Assembly (NCBI RefSeq): GCF_002419965.1
Contig: NZ_DIHC01000062.1
Span: 62,001-126,000, forward strand
Source of the DNA: Pseudomonas sp. UBA5706
GTDB taxonomy: Bacteria; Pseudomonadota; Gammaproteobacteria; Pseudomonadales; Pseudomonadaceae
Length of the DNA stretch: 64,000 nucleotides
Reading direction: 5' to 3'
This document shows positions 35,119-43,467 of this stretch, piece after piece. Every line of letters starts with the position of its first letter. Position 1 is the first letter of the stretch. Both the position numbers and the translations under genes were made by a program. The notes beneath the pieces are model-generated. The model saw only the letters and a program-made list of their open reading frames with translations. It was not told the origin of the DNA and made no database searches.

Positions 35119-35210
35119 GTCGTACTCATTCCAGTGAAACCAGCCGGGAACTGACGAGTTAAGGCCAAGCTAACCGGTATCCAGACAAAAGCTTTCGCGT
35201 TGCTGAAAGT

Positions 35211-35236
35211 AAAACAGGCGCCCTTGGGCGCCTGTT
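35211..35236 (-). terminator. Terminator of the seven-gene catabolic operon
   Basis: AAACAGGCGCCC and GGGCGCCTGTTT pair over 12 bp with a very short loop. On the minus strand the stem is followed by T-rich bases, and it lies 18 bases past the stop of the last gene of the operon at 35254. The opposite strand also has a T-run. Confidence 0.85.
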
Positions 35237-35253
35237 TTGATTACTCCGCGACC

Positions 35254-36132
35254 TTAACGTGCGTATTGGGCCTTCGCAAATGCTGCGATGGCGTCAGCCA
35301 TCGCCTTTGGCTGCTCAGGAGCCATCGCATGTCCTGCATTTTTCAGCACCACAACTTGGACTCGATCACCCAACATGCTCTTGAGTACACCTGAAAAGCG
35401 TCTTGGTGCCACTGTGTCGGCTTCGCCTTGCAGGTCCAGAATCGGTGCCTTGCCAGCCGCAAAGTAGTCGTCGACAGGCGTTGTATTGCGCGCATGGGAC
35501 TCGGCGTCATGGGTTGCTTCGTGCCAGCCATCAAGCCACACAGATGGGTCATTACCCGGCGCGAAGAATGCCTTTTTTAGATAAACGAGACGCTGTTCTT
35601 TGCTCAGAGAAAGATCGCCGGCCCCATCGATGGCTTGGCGCATTTCGGCGTTGATAGGTTTTTCGGTCGACCCAGGTGGCACCTTACCTGCCGATGCAGC
35701 TGCCATCACAACCCCGCGAACAAGGTCAGGACGATCGGCAGCGAGCATTCGTGCTGCAAAATTACCCCAGGCGTGTCCGACGACCACTATAGGTCCTTTG
35801 TTTTCATGCTCGACGACCGCCGCCACATCTCGGGCAAAGTCATGAACCGACAGGTTTTCCATCGGGCCTTTGCTTTTCCCAATACCGCGGGGCTCTGGTC
35901 TGACGACACGGAAGCCATCTTCCTGAAGATATTGAGCAACCTTGTCGTAGTCGCGCCCTGACCTTCCGAGGGAAGGGAGCATGACGACGACAGGCCCGGT
36001 TCCCTGGGAGTTAACCTCGATCTGCACATTGTCGTAACGGACAATTTCGTGCTCAAGCTGTGCGTCGGCAAAAGCAAATCCCACCGCCAGGCTGAGCGAT
36101 GCGCCTACAAAAAAACGGGAGACCATGTTCAT
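35254..36132 (-). CDS. Exported alpha/beta hydrolase with Ala nucleophile site
   Basis: The 292-residue precursor has a signal peptide (first about 22 residues, ending AFADA). The mature protein is an alpha/beta hydrolase: PSLGRSGRDYDKV oxyanion region, VRPEPRGIGKSKGP, elbow VVGHAWGNFAARML, DLQGEADTV, and His in NAGHAMAPEQP. The elbow position that normally holds Ser, Asp or Cys (G-x-Nu-x-G) is Ala121, and the frameshifted neighbour has the same GHAWG. Either the family uses another chemistry or the protein binds rather than hydrolyses. Its ATG overlaps the stop of the binding-protein gene (ATGA), so they are coupled. It is the last gene before the terminator. Confidence 0.82.
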   Translation of the reverse strand: MNMVSRFFVGASLSLAVGFAFADAQLEHEIVRYDNVQIEVNSQGTGPVVVMLPSLGRSGRDYDKVAQYLQEDGFRVVRPEPRGIGKSKGPMENLSVHDFARDVAAVVEHENKGPIVVVGHAWGNFAARMLAADRPDLVRGVVMAAASAGKVPPGSTEKPINAEMRQAIDGAGDLSLSKEQRLVYLKKAFFAPGNDPSVWLDGWHEATHDAESHARNTTPVDDYFAAGKAPILDLQGEADTVAPRRFSGVLKSMLGDRVQVVVLKNAGHAMAPEQPKAMADAIAAFAKAQYAR

Positions 36133-36941
36133 TGTTTAGCTCCTTGATTAGACGAATTCTGTACGGGCTCCAGCCCGCTTTCCGTTAGCAATTGGTGGGC
36201 AGCAGGACTGGCGAGAAACTCAACAAATTCTCGGGCCACGACGGCATTTGAGGTCTGCGATGCGACTGTCGCGCAAAAACGACTGACTTTCTGAACCTCC
36301 TTGGGCAGCGGTCCCAGGTAATCCACGCCTGGTGTCACTTTCAGCTCACTGACTTGCTGCATGCCGATGTCGGCCTCCCCACGGGCCAGTGCAGTGCCCA
36401 CAAGCTCCTTGCCTTGAACCTCCAGGGTTTTGCCCTTGAGCTGTTCGGCGATTCCCAAGCGTTGGAATAGCTCCGAGCGAATGAAGACGCCACTCGCACC
36501 TTGTGAATAGGCGACTTTGTCCGCCGCCAGTAAGGCCGCTTTGAGTGCTGCCACTGTGGAGATGTCCGGGTGTGCGTGCCCGTGGGGAACGCCTACGCCA
36601 ATCGGAGAATCGGCGATATCGCGCCGCGTGGTCAGGTCGAATGCGCCTGACGGAGCGAGCAGGTCGAGGGTCTCGCTCGCCATGATTGCCAAGTCCATGG
36701 GTTCATGGTGCTTGATGCGCTGTGGAATGGATTCGGGAGATTTGCCCATCGAAGGTCCCCAGCTGATCGCCAACGTATTACCGCTGGCTTTTTCATAAGC
36801 GGGCTGCAGATGTGCCATGGCGCCTTTGAGTGCGCCGCTAGCGATGACCTTCAGTTCTGCTGCATCGACGAGTTGTGAAAACGTCAGCAACCCAACCAGA
36901 CTGGTCGAGAGTATCAAAGGGGTATTTCTTGTTTTTATCAC
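36129..36941 (-). CDS. ModA-like periplasmic substrate-binding protein
   Basis: The 270-residue precursor has a signal peptide (about residues 1-28, ending VDAAE) and a type 2 binding-protein fold of the molybdate ModA kind. Recognisable parts are LKVIASGALKGAMAHLQPAY, PMDLAIMASETLDLL and GEADIGMQQVSEL, the last a typical anion-binding segment. Similar ModA-like proteins occur in catabolic clusters without any ABC permease, as here. It may capture an organic or inorganic anion. The start is a GTG at 36941. It is translationally coupled to the hydrolase that follows and lies 25 bases after the lactonase gene. Confidence 0.82.
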   Translation of the reverse strand: MIKTRNTPLILSTSLVGLLTFSQLVDAAELKVIASGALKGAMAHLQPAYEKASGNTLAISWGPSMGKSPESIPQRIKHHEPMDLAIMASETLDLLAPSGAFDLTTRRDIADSPIGVGVPHGHAHPDISTVAALKAALLAADKVAYSQGASGVFIRSELFQRLGIAEQLKGKTLEVQGKELVGTALARGEADIGMQQVSELKVTPGVDYLGPLPKEVQKVSRFCATVASQTSNAVVAREFVEFLASPAAHQLLTESGLEPVQNSSNQGAKQ

Positions 36942-36966
36942 AGGGCCACCTTTCCTAGAGCGCGTC

Positions 36967-37902
36967 TCAGACGCCGCGCGTGTTTACGAACAGTGAGTAC
37001 AGAGAAGTTGTTGAAGTCATCAACAGACGGTTGCCGCGGGGACCACTGAAGCAGAGGTTTGCGCAGCGCTCGGGCAAGTCGATATGCCCAATGGTTGTGC
37101 CATCGGCAGCGAATATTCTTACCCCGTCCAGCCCCGGCTCCTCAGACCCCCAGCCGCACCAGAGATTGCCATCGACATCTACCCGCAAGCCGTCTGGTAA
37201 ACCTGTGCCTGCATCAATCAGATGACGCCGGTTTTCCAGGCAGCCGTCCTGATTGACGCTGTAGGCGACGATCCTGCGCGGACGTGCTCTGGATTCGACG
37301 AGATAGAAGTTTTTTTCATCAGGGGAAAATGCCAGTCCGTTGGGACCTTCAAGGTCCCGGGCTACGCAGTGCAAGGTGCCGTCCGGGTCCCGGCGATACA
37401 CATTTGCCGGCAGTGACGGCGACCCTTGGCGCCCCATGTAATCGCTGACCAGGCCGAACGGCGGATCGGTAAACCAGACGCTGTCGTCTGACTTCACCAC
37501 GATGTCATTAGGCGAATTAAGGGGCATTCCCTCAAATCGGTCGGCTAGGACAGTAACCGAGCCGTCGTACTCCGTACGAGTGATGCTCCTTGCGCCGTGT
37601 TCGCATACCAACAACCGACCCTGGCGATCACGTGTCAGGCCGTTGGCCTGATTAGATGGCTGGCGAAACACGCCCAGCGTGCCGTTAGCCTCATCCCAGC
37701 GCATGATTCGATCGTTCGGTAAATCTGTGAACAGCAGATAGCGTCCATCACCGAACCAGGCGGGACCTTCAGCCCAGCGCAGGCCGGTCGCCAGGCGTTC
37801 GACCTTGGCGTGGGCAAGTCGGTAGTGCGCGAAACGCGGATCCAGCACTTTGACGGCGGGATCGGGCACACGGGTACTCGGACGCCATTCTAGATCGTTC
37901 AT
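36967..37902 (-). CDS. SMP-30/gluconolactonase-family lactonase
   Basis: The 311-residue protein is a six-bladed propeller of the SMP-30/LRE family: LRWAEGPAWFGDGRYLLFTD with the metal-binding Glu, PSNQANGLTRDRQGRL, NSPNDIVVKSDDSVWFTDPP with the metal-binding Asn, GPNGLAFSPDEK, and LPDGLRVDVDGNLWCGWG with the metal-binding Asp. It should open a sugar- or organic-acid lactone in the cytoplasm; there is no signal peptide. The ATG at 37902 is chosen over a longer frame from 38034 that overlaps the next gene's 3' part. It follows the amidohydrolase gene by 37 bases. Confidence 0.88.
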   Translation of the reverse strand: MNDLEWRPSTRVPDPAVKVLDPRFAHYRLAHAKVERLATGLRWAEGPAWFGDGRYLLFTDLPNDRIMRWDEANGTLGVFRQPSNQANGLTRDRQGRLLVCEHGARSITRTEYDGSVTVLADRFEGMPLNSPNDIVVKSDDSVWFTDPPFGLVSDYMGRQGSPSLPANVYRRDPDGTLHCVARDLEGPNGLAFSPDEKNFYLVESRARPRRIVAYSVNQDGCLENRRHLIDAGTGLPDGLRVDVDGNLWCGWGSEEPGLDGVRIFAADGTTIGHIDLPERCANLCFSGPRGNRLLMTSTTSLYSLFVNTRGV

Positions 37903-37939
37903 GGTTGACTCCAGATCAGGCCGATTTGCAGACGGCTTG

Positions 37940-38884
37940 TCAGCCATAGAGGCGGGTCGGATTGTCGACAAGCACTGCTTTTTGCAGCGCGGAGTTGCCG
38001 CAAACCTGCTCGATGAACTCAAGAAGCTGAGCATCGTTGGGCGTTGGGCCCTTGATATTCGGGTGCGGCCAATCGGAACCCCAGATGGCTCGTTCCGGTG
38101 CGCACTCGAGCAACTGGCGAACCTTATCCAGCGCGTCTGGCCACGGTCCTGGCTGGCCCTGCATGGCGCGGTCTATGCCCGATAACTTAATCCAGCGATC
38201 GGGACGCTTGAGTTGCTCTTGCAGTGCTGCAAACGCGCTGGTGTCCGTCGGCTGGGTGAAGTCCGGCCGGGCCATGTGATCGATCACCAATGGTGTTTTG
38301 AGGTTCTGCCATTGCTGCAGGAACGGGAGCAGCGTGGTGAGCTCACCATGCACCAGCACATGCCAGCCCAACGGCGCGACACGCTCGGCCAGATGACGTA
38401 ATTTTTCAGGATCACGGGCGCCGGGAAGATGGCCCATCAGGTTGAATCGGATGCCCCGTAACCCACCCTCATGGAGCCTCTGCAGCTCAGCATCGGAGGT
38501 GTTTTCGTCGATCAAACCGACGCCTCTGTAGCGCCCTTTGCTCTCGGCAATCGCAGAAAGAATCGCAGAGTGGTCTGTCCCGTAGGGCGCCGCCTGCACC
38601 AACACTCCACGACTGATCCCCAGCTTTTCGTGCAGCGCCAATAGATTCGCGAAAGGCGCCGGATCAGGCGTATATGCCGCATTAGCCGGAAGAGGGAAGC
38701 GGTCCCACGGTCCATAAATATGGGTGTGACAGTCCCAGAGAGCAGTTGCTGTAGATGGGCTGGGCATAGTCGCTCCGGAAGTCTGGGTGAACGCGCCACC
38801 GAGAAGGCTGACTCCGGCGGCGGCTGTTGCTGTTTGTTTGATAAAAAGGCGTCGGGACGCCTGAAAGCTGGACCAGTCAGCCAT
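37940..38884 (-). CDS. Tat-exported amidohydrolase (LigI-like lactonase)
   Basis: The 314-residue precursor has a twin-arginine signal (SRRLFIKQTATAAAGVSLLG) and a TIM-barrel amidohydrolase of the 2-pyrone-4,6-dicarboxylate lactonase family. Motifs are WDCHTHIYGP near 50, QAAPYGTDH, RGIRFN, HVLVHGE, LVIDHMARPD and WGSDWPHPN. Known LigI enzymes act in the cytoplasm; an exported form is unusual and would put lactone opening in the periplasm, where the neighbouring hydrolase and binding protein also are. The ATG at 38884 has poor spacing of purines; ATG 38917 in frame is an alternative. It lies 64 bases after the SDR gene in the same operon. Confidence 0.85.
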   Translation of the reverse strand: MADWSSFQASRRLFIKQTATAAAGVSLLGGAFTQTSGATMPSPSTATALWDCHTHIYGPWDRFPLPANAAYTPDPAPFANLLALHEKLGISRGVLVQAAPYGTDHSAILSAIAESKGRYRGVGLIDENTSDAELQRLHEGGLRGIRFNLMGHLPGARDPEKLRHLAERVAPLGWHVLVHGELTTLLPFLQQWQNLKTPLVIDHMARPDFTQPTDTSAFAALQEQLKRPDRWIKLSGIDRAMQGQPGPWPDALDKVRQLLECAPERAIWGSDWPHPNIKGPTPNDAQLLEFIEQVCGNSALQKAVLVDNPTRLYG

Positions 38885-38948
38885 GGTGGAGTGCTCTGAT
38901 TTTTGTTGGATGAGCATGGCAAGCCTGGTTAAGGGCCACGCCCGGGCT

Positions 38949-39767
38949 TCAGTTGCAGCGCACGCTCATGCCGCCGTCGACAACGATTTCGGTGCCTGTC
39001 ACAAAGCGTGATTCATCGCTGGCCAAATACAGCGCCGCATAGGCTGTATCGCGACCGTCGCCCATGAAGCCCAGCGGGATGCGGGCAAGTCGTGAATCGA
39101 GCAGCTTGCCGACGTCCCCACCAGTGCGCTGTCCTGCCAAGCGGACCTCAACCATTGGCGTATGGAGTTGACCAGGGACGACAGTGTTGACCCGGATTCC
39201 CTTCGGGGCATATTCGACAGCGGTCACGCGGCCTAACTGGATAACGCCGGCTTTGCTCGCGGCATAGGCCACCTGCGCGGATCCGGTGAAGCGGATTCCT
39301 GACGTTGACGCCGTGTTGATGATCGAGCCGCTGCCTTGGGCTTCCATGTGCGGCAGAACATGCTTACAGGTCAGAAACACGCTCTTAAGGTTGAGAGCAA
39401 TTTGAGCGTCGAATTTCTCTTCGCTGAGAGCAACGGCGCCGCCAGGGGCCGAACCACCGACGTTATTCACTAGGACGTCTACGCTGCCGTAGGTGTCCTT
39501 GCACGCGGCGACCATTGCCTCCACCTCCGCACTGTCAGTCACGTCACAGACGTAAGGAGTGACATCACCGCCCTCTTCTCTGATGCGGGTGAGTGTCTCT
39601 TCCATGGGCCCCATGTCGCGGTCCACGGCGAATACTTTTGCTCCAGCCAGTGCAAAAAGCACAGCGACTGCGCGCCCATTGCCCCAACCAGTGCCGACGC
39701 AACCTGCGCCTGTGACTATGGCGACCTTGCCGTTCAGGCGGTCGCTTTTAGGAAGTGCTTCAGTCAT
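38949..39767 (-). CDS. Short-chain dehydrogenase/reductase
   Basis: The 272-residue protein is a classical SDR: nucleotide site TGAGCVGTGWGNG near 19-31, DRDMGP, VNNVGG near 100, catalytic Ser in NTASTSG, Tyr-Lys in YAASKAG near 169-173, and VVPGQLHTPM. Metal-free oxidation of an alcohol or reduction of a keto group with NAD(P)(H) is expected, on a substrate of the pathway encoded by the operon. AAGGA precedes the ATG at 39767. It follows the decarboxylase-like gene by 12 bases. Confidence 0.88.
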   Translation of the reverse strand: MTEALPKSDRLNGKVAIVTGAGCVGTGWGNGRAVAVLFALAGAKVFAVDRDMGPMEETLTRIREEGGDVTPYVCDVTDSAEVEAMVAACKDTYGSVDVLVNNVGGSAPGGAVALSEEKFDAQIALNLKSVFLTCKHVLPHMEAQGSGSIINTASTSGIRFTGSAQVAYAASKAGVIQLGRVTAVEYAPKGIRVNTVVPGQLHTPMVEVRLAGQRTGGDVGKLLDSRLARIPLGFMGDGRDTAYAALYLASDESRFVTGTEIVVDGGMSVRCN

Positions 39768-39779
39768 GGGAGATCCTTA

Positions 39780-40337
39780 TTAGAGTTGAGCTGGGAGTTC
39801 GGGCTGCACGCCGGCAGGCGGCGGTACCTCAAACACCTTGATGGTCATGGAGATCAGCGTGTAGTAACCGGCGATACCGACCAGATCGACAGCGGCATCA
39901 TTGCCAAGGACTTCGATAAACCGCTGGTATGTCTCGTCTGTCACGTATCGCTGTGAATGCAATTCGTGGATGAAGCGATACACCAGCTCTTCATCGTCAC
40001 GCTCGAAGGGCGGCTTCTGACCATCGCGAACCGCGTCGATAATGTCGGGGGACAACCCTGCATCGAGGGCGAATGGCTTATGAGCCGCCCATTCGTACTC
40101 AGCCAGCCAATAACGGCCCATCATTAAAATGGCGAGCTCTGAAAGGCGGGGCTCCAGGCAGCTGTCATAGCGGCAATAGCGACCCAGTGCCTGTGCGCAT
40201 TCGGCCAGTTCCGGGCGGTGCAGCCAGATGGCCAATGGACCTCGAACGCCTTTGCGCGGGCCGTTGGCAATGCGCTCGTAAATAACCTGCTGCGCATCGC
40301 TCAGGTGGTCGGGATCAACTGGAGGTAGACGATTCAT
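39780..40337 (-). CDS. Carboxymuconolactone decarboxylase-family protein
   Basis: The 185-residue protein is an AhpD/CMD-type helical protein with LAIWLHRPELAECAQALG, a typical first helix pair, and LSELAILMMGRYWLAEYEWAAH, where other family members have ExxxxH-type catalytic residues. It has no CxxC pair, so it is not a peroxidase-linked AhpD. Relatives include gamma-carboxymuconolactone decarboxylase of the protocatechuate pathway, which fits the lactone-type enzymes around it. GAGGAA precedes the ATG. It is the second gene of the operon, 19 bases after the carrier gene. Confidence 0.85.
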   Translation of the reverse strand: MNRLPPVDPDHLSDAQQVIYERIANGPRKGVRGPLAIWLHRPELAECAQALGRYCRYDSCLEPRLSELAILMMGRYWLAEYEWAAHKPFALDAGLSPDIIDAVRDGQKPPFERDDEELVYRFIHELHSQRYVTDETYQRFIEVLGNDAAVDLVGIAGYYTLISMTIKVFEVPPPAGVQPELPAQL

Positions 40338-40356
40338 GGCGAGTTCCTCGACAGCT

Positions 40357-41685
40357 TTAGGACTGAGTTTGTGATTTGGTTACCAGCTCTTTCTGAGCGA
40401 GAGGCTCAGCGTCAGGCGGAGGGCGCAAAAGGCTGCGACCCGGCATGCGGCCTGTTTCGCGCTTGAAGTCCTCGGGGTTGAATGCGCCTTCCCAGCGCGC
40501 AATTGCAAACACGGCGATGGTGTTGCCCACGATGTTGGTCAGGGCAGTGGCAGTGGCCATGATGCGATCAATGCCGAAGAGCAATCCGAGACCACTGAGA
40601 GGCAGTGTCTGGACCGACTGCAGTGTTGCAGCAAGTTTGATGAAAGCGCCGCCAGCAACGGTGGTGCCCCCTTTAGAGGTGATACTCAGGATTGCCAGCA
40701 ACCCCAGTTGTTGCCACAGAGAGAAAGGCGTATCGGTCGCTTGTGCAATGAACCCAATAGCGATCGCCATGTAGATGGCGGTACCGTCCAGGTTGAAGCT
40801 GTAGCCCGCGGGCAGCACAAACCCGACCACCACTTCATCGCATCCGCTTCGCTTGAGCTTTTCAATCAGGCGTGGGAAGGCAACCTCGCCAGACGCGGTG
40901 CCAAACACCAGCAGGATCTCATCCCGGATAAGCCGCAGTACGCTTCCAAATGGCAGGCCGATCGACCAACTGATAGAGCCCAGCACGCCGAAGACAAAAA
41001 TCAGTGAAGCTGCGTAATACACCGCGATTAGCTTGAGCAGATAAAGCAGAGTGTCGCCACCGTAGCTTCCGATGGCCGCGGCCATGGCGCCGAACGCTCC
41101 GAGCGGCGCCAGCTTCATGATGAAACTGAGCATCTTGAACAAAATGCTCTGCGCTTCATCAATCGCTTTAACAGCAATAGAGTCAGGGCCACAGACTCGG
41201 TTGATGGCGATGCCCGCCAGCACGGAAATGATGAGGACCTGGATGATGTCGCCTTTGGCGAACGCATCGACCAAGGTGTGCGGAATCAAGCTCAGTGCAT
41301 AGTTGACCATCGACACGCTGCCGGCTGCCGAGGTGGCCTTAATAGCCTCACTGGACTCCGCCATTGTCGTGGCATGAAGCCCAACACCGGGCTGTACAAC
41401 GTTCACCAGAATGAATCCGATGATCATTGCAACCGTGCTGACGACTTCGAAATAGAGGAGTGATTTGATGCCCAGCCGGCCTAGTTTGCGCATGTCCTGG
41501 ACATGCGTCAGACCATGCACCAGAGTCACGAAGACGATCGGCGCGAGCATCATCTTGAGGAGCGCGATAAAGGCCTGGCCAAGGGGTTTCATCGCAACGG
41601 CCCATTCGGGCGCAGCGAAGCCCAGGATGACTGCAGCGACCAGTGCTACGAGCACCTGGACGTGGAGCTTCTTCAACTGTTTCAT
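40357..41685 (-). CDS. dctA: C4-dicarboxylate/proton symporter, DctA-type
   Basis: The 442-residue protein is a full-length member of the DAACS family. It has about eight membrane helices plus two hairpin loops: MMLAPIVFVTLVHGL, LLVFGTASGEVAFPRL (Ser-rich hairpin), YSFNLDGTAIY and TSKGGTTVAGGAF, all diagnostic of DctA/GltP proteins. It imports dicarboxylates with protons, or a related anion produced or used by this operon. The start has GAGGAA. It is the first gene of seven on the minus strand and diverges from the LysR gene, with 164 bases of control region between them. It is not necessarily the housekeeping DctA, since its neighbours are catabolic. Confidence 0.88.
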   Translation of the reverse strand: MKQLKKLHVQVLVALVAAVILGFAAPEWAVAMKPLGQAFIALLKMMLAPIVFVTLVHGLTHVQDMRKLGRLGIKSLLYFEVVSTVAMIIGFILVNVVQPGVGLHATTMAESSEAIKATSAAGSVSMVNYALSLIPHTLVDAFAKGDIIQVLIISVLAGIAINRVCGPDSIAVKAIDEAQSILFKMLSFIMKLAPLGAFGAMAAAIGSYGGDTLLYLLKLIAVYYAASLIFVFGVLGSISWSIGLPFGSVLRLIRDEILLVFGTASGEVAFPRLIEKLKRSGCDEVVVGFVLPAGYSFNLDGTAIYMAIAIGFIAQATDTPFSLWQQLGLLAILSITSKGGTTVAGGAFIKLAATLQSVQTLPLSGLGLLFGIDRIMATATALTNIVGNTIAVFAIARWEGAFNPEDFKRETGRMPGRSLLRPPPDAEPLAQKELVTKSQTQS

Positions 41686-41849
41686 GGCTGTTCCTCGCCC
41701 TTAAGGGCGTCATTGTTCTTGTCGTATCGCGTGTTGCGGTCGCCATCAACCAGCAACGAGCCATATAACCCGAGCATAGAAAAAACCAGTACTAGTCGCA
41801 AAAACCTTATTTTGATACAAAGCCATGCTCATAAAGCATGGAGAGTGCC

Positions 41850-42785
41850 ATGGACATCAGAGAGCTCCGGTCTTTTGCGAAAGTTGCCCATTGCGGCAGC
41901 TTCAGCCGCGCCGCTCGCGAGTTATTTATCGCCCAACCGGCCTTGAGCCGTCAGATCGCGAAACTGGAAGAGGAGCTGCAGGTCGCTCTGTTTGTCAGGC
42001 ACGGGAAAGGAGTGGAGCTCACCGCTGCTGGCTCACGACTGCTCGAGCGCGCGGAGGTCATGCTGCGGTTCGCAGAAGAGACGTCTGATCATGTCCGCAA
42101 CGCCGGTGCGGTAGAACGCGGACACTTGGCAGTCGGTCTGCCCCCGACCCTTGGCACAGTGGTCGGGCCTCAGCTGATAGCGAAATTTCAGGAGCGCTGG
42201 CCGAAGGCTTCGCTGCATGTGCTTGAGGGGCTTAGCACGTCTCTGCAGGAATGGTTGCTGAGCGGCAGAATTGAGGTGGCTATCGTCTACAACCAACCCT
42301 TGATCGAGTCCTTCGACGTGCGTCCATTGTTCAGCGAGCCGATGGTCCTGGTCGGCCCGCCAGGCGAGCCCATCAGATCGGTGCGCCTTGCTGAACTTGC
42401 TGATATGCCTTTGATATTGCCGGGACTGCCTCACAGCAATCGGCGTCTCCTGGAGCAGGTCGCGGCCCAGAATGGATTTCGACTTAAAACCCGCCTGGAG
42501 GTGGACAGCGTCAGTCTTATGAAGCGGCTGGTTTCTGAAGGGCATGGCTACTGCATTCTTGCTCATGCGGCTGTCCAGCAAGACATCGCAAAGGGCATCC
42601 TCGTCGCGCACTCGATCGAGCGACCAGGGATCAGGTCGGTTGTGTCGATCACAACATTGAAAGACCGGCGCCGTTCAAGATTAGCGATGAGTTGGGAGAA
42701 AATACTCTTGGAAACGCTTGAGGAACTCACGTCCGAAGGGGCCTGGCACGAAGCCGTAGTGTGGCTAGGGCCAGAGCAGCTATAG
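41850..42785 (+). CDS. LysR-type regulator of the catabolic operon
   Basis: The 311-residue protein has a winged-helix start (MDIRELRSFAKVAHCGSFSR and AARELFIAQPALSRQIAKL) and a full effector-binding domain with IEVAIVYNQP, MVLVGPPGEP and GYCILAHAAV, similar to CbbR/CatR-like members. The ATG at 41850 with GGAGAG before it is favoured over ATG 41838. It is divergent from the seven-gene operon, the classic layout in which the LysR protein activates the opposite genes when a pathway intermediate binds. The AT-rich 60 bases before the gene hold possible LysR boxes (T-N11-A type) but I cannot fix one. Confidence 0.9.
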   Translation: MDIRELRSFAKVAHCGSFSRAARELFIAQPALSRQIAKLEEELQVALFVRHGKGVELTAAGSRLLERAEVMLRFAEETSDHVRNAGAVERGHLAVGLPPTLGTVVGPQLIAKFQERWPKASLHVLEGLSTSLQEWLLSGRIEVAIVYNQPLIESFDVRPLFSEPMVLVGPPGEPIRSVRLAELADMPLILPGLPHSNRRLLEQVAAQNGFRLKTRLEVDSVSLMKRLVSEGHGYCILAHAAVQQDIAKGILVAHSIERPGIRSVVSITTLKDRRRSRLAMSWEKILLETLEELTSEGAWHEAVVWLGPEQL

Positions 42786-42797
42786 TCGAGGTAGAGG

Positions 42798-43467
42798 TCA
42801 GCTTTCGGTAAAATCGGTGTTTAGCAGATCATCGAGCAAACTGCCTTGTTCAGGACTGATCTGCTCGCTGCGGTTGGCAAATCGGTGGCGCTTGAGGAGG
42901 GCGATCTCGTGGGTCAGTTGCTCGATGATGGTCTCATCGCGGTGAATCTTTCCGCTCATGTTGTCGACCTCGACAGCAACTGAGCAGCGAATACTCGCAG
43001 CTGGTCGGCGGTCATTTGGTCGAGATTGGGCGAAGAAGTCATGCCAAGACGCCTACGGCAGCAGGCTCGACTGTTAATTGCAGCCTTTTGAAGGGTAGTG
43101 ATTGTAGTGCCAGCGCCAACGCATTGCCTAGGCAGGCCGAGCACCAATGCGAAGTCGCTCAATATTCATTTCCAGCTCGCTACCTTGTCGAATGCCTGGC
43201 CATTGAAACTTGCCCTGGTTTAAACGGCGTGCCGTCACGCCAAACACCGATCCCGTTGTGCACCATCACTTTCAAGCTATTGGCACGTCGATTGGCAAGG
43301 AGATAAGCGCAGTGCGACTTCGCCGCGCCAAATACCGCCATTACTCTGGCCAAGGCTGTCTCAGTATCGGTACGCATGTCCATGAGCTCAGTGGTCAACG
43401 GCGGGCTGGCGCCACCTAGAGCCGATAAGCTTGACGTTGTATTCGGGATTAGTTGACCACTACACAT
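42798..43467 (-). pseudogene. IS66-family tnpB-tnpC relic
   Basis: On the minus strand, 43467 downward encodes an IS66 TnpB piece (MAVFGAAKSHCAYLLANRRA, then a frameshift before the GLPRQCVGAG end). Next comes the start of TnpC from 43042: MTSSPNLDQMTADQLRVFAA, then, after another shift, VDNMSGKIHRDETIIEQLTH, LLKRHRFANRSEQISP and LLDDLLNTD, ending at a stop at 42798. The catalytic part of TnpC is missing. With the C-terminal TnpC scrap at 32350 on the opposite strand, it brackets the 33-42.8 kb catabolic cassette. Confidence 0.82.
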
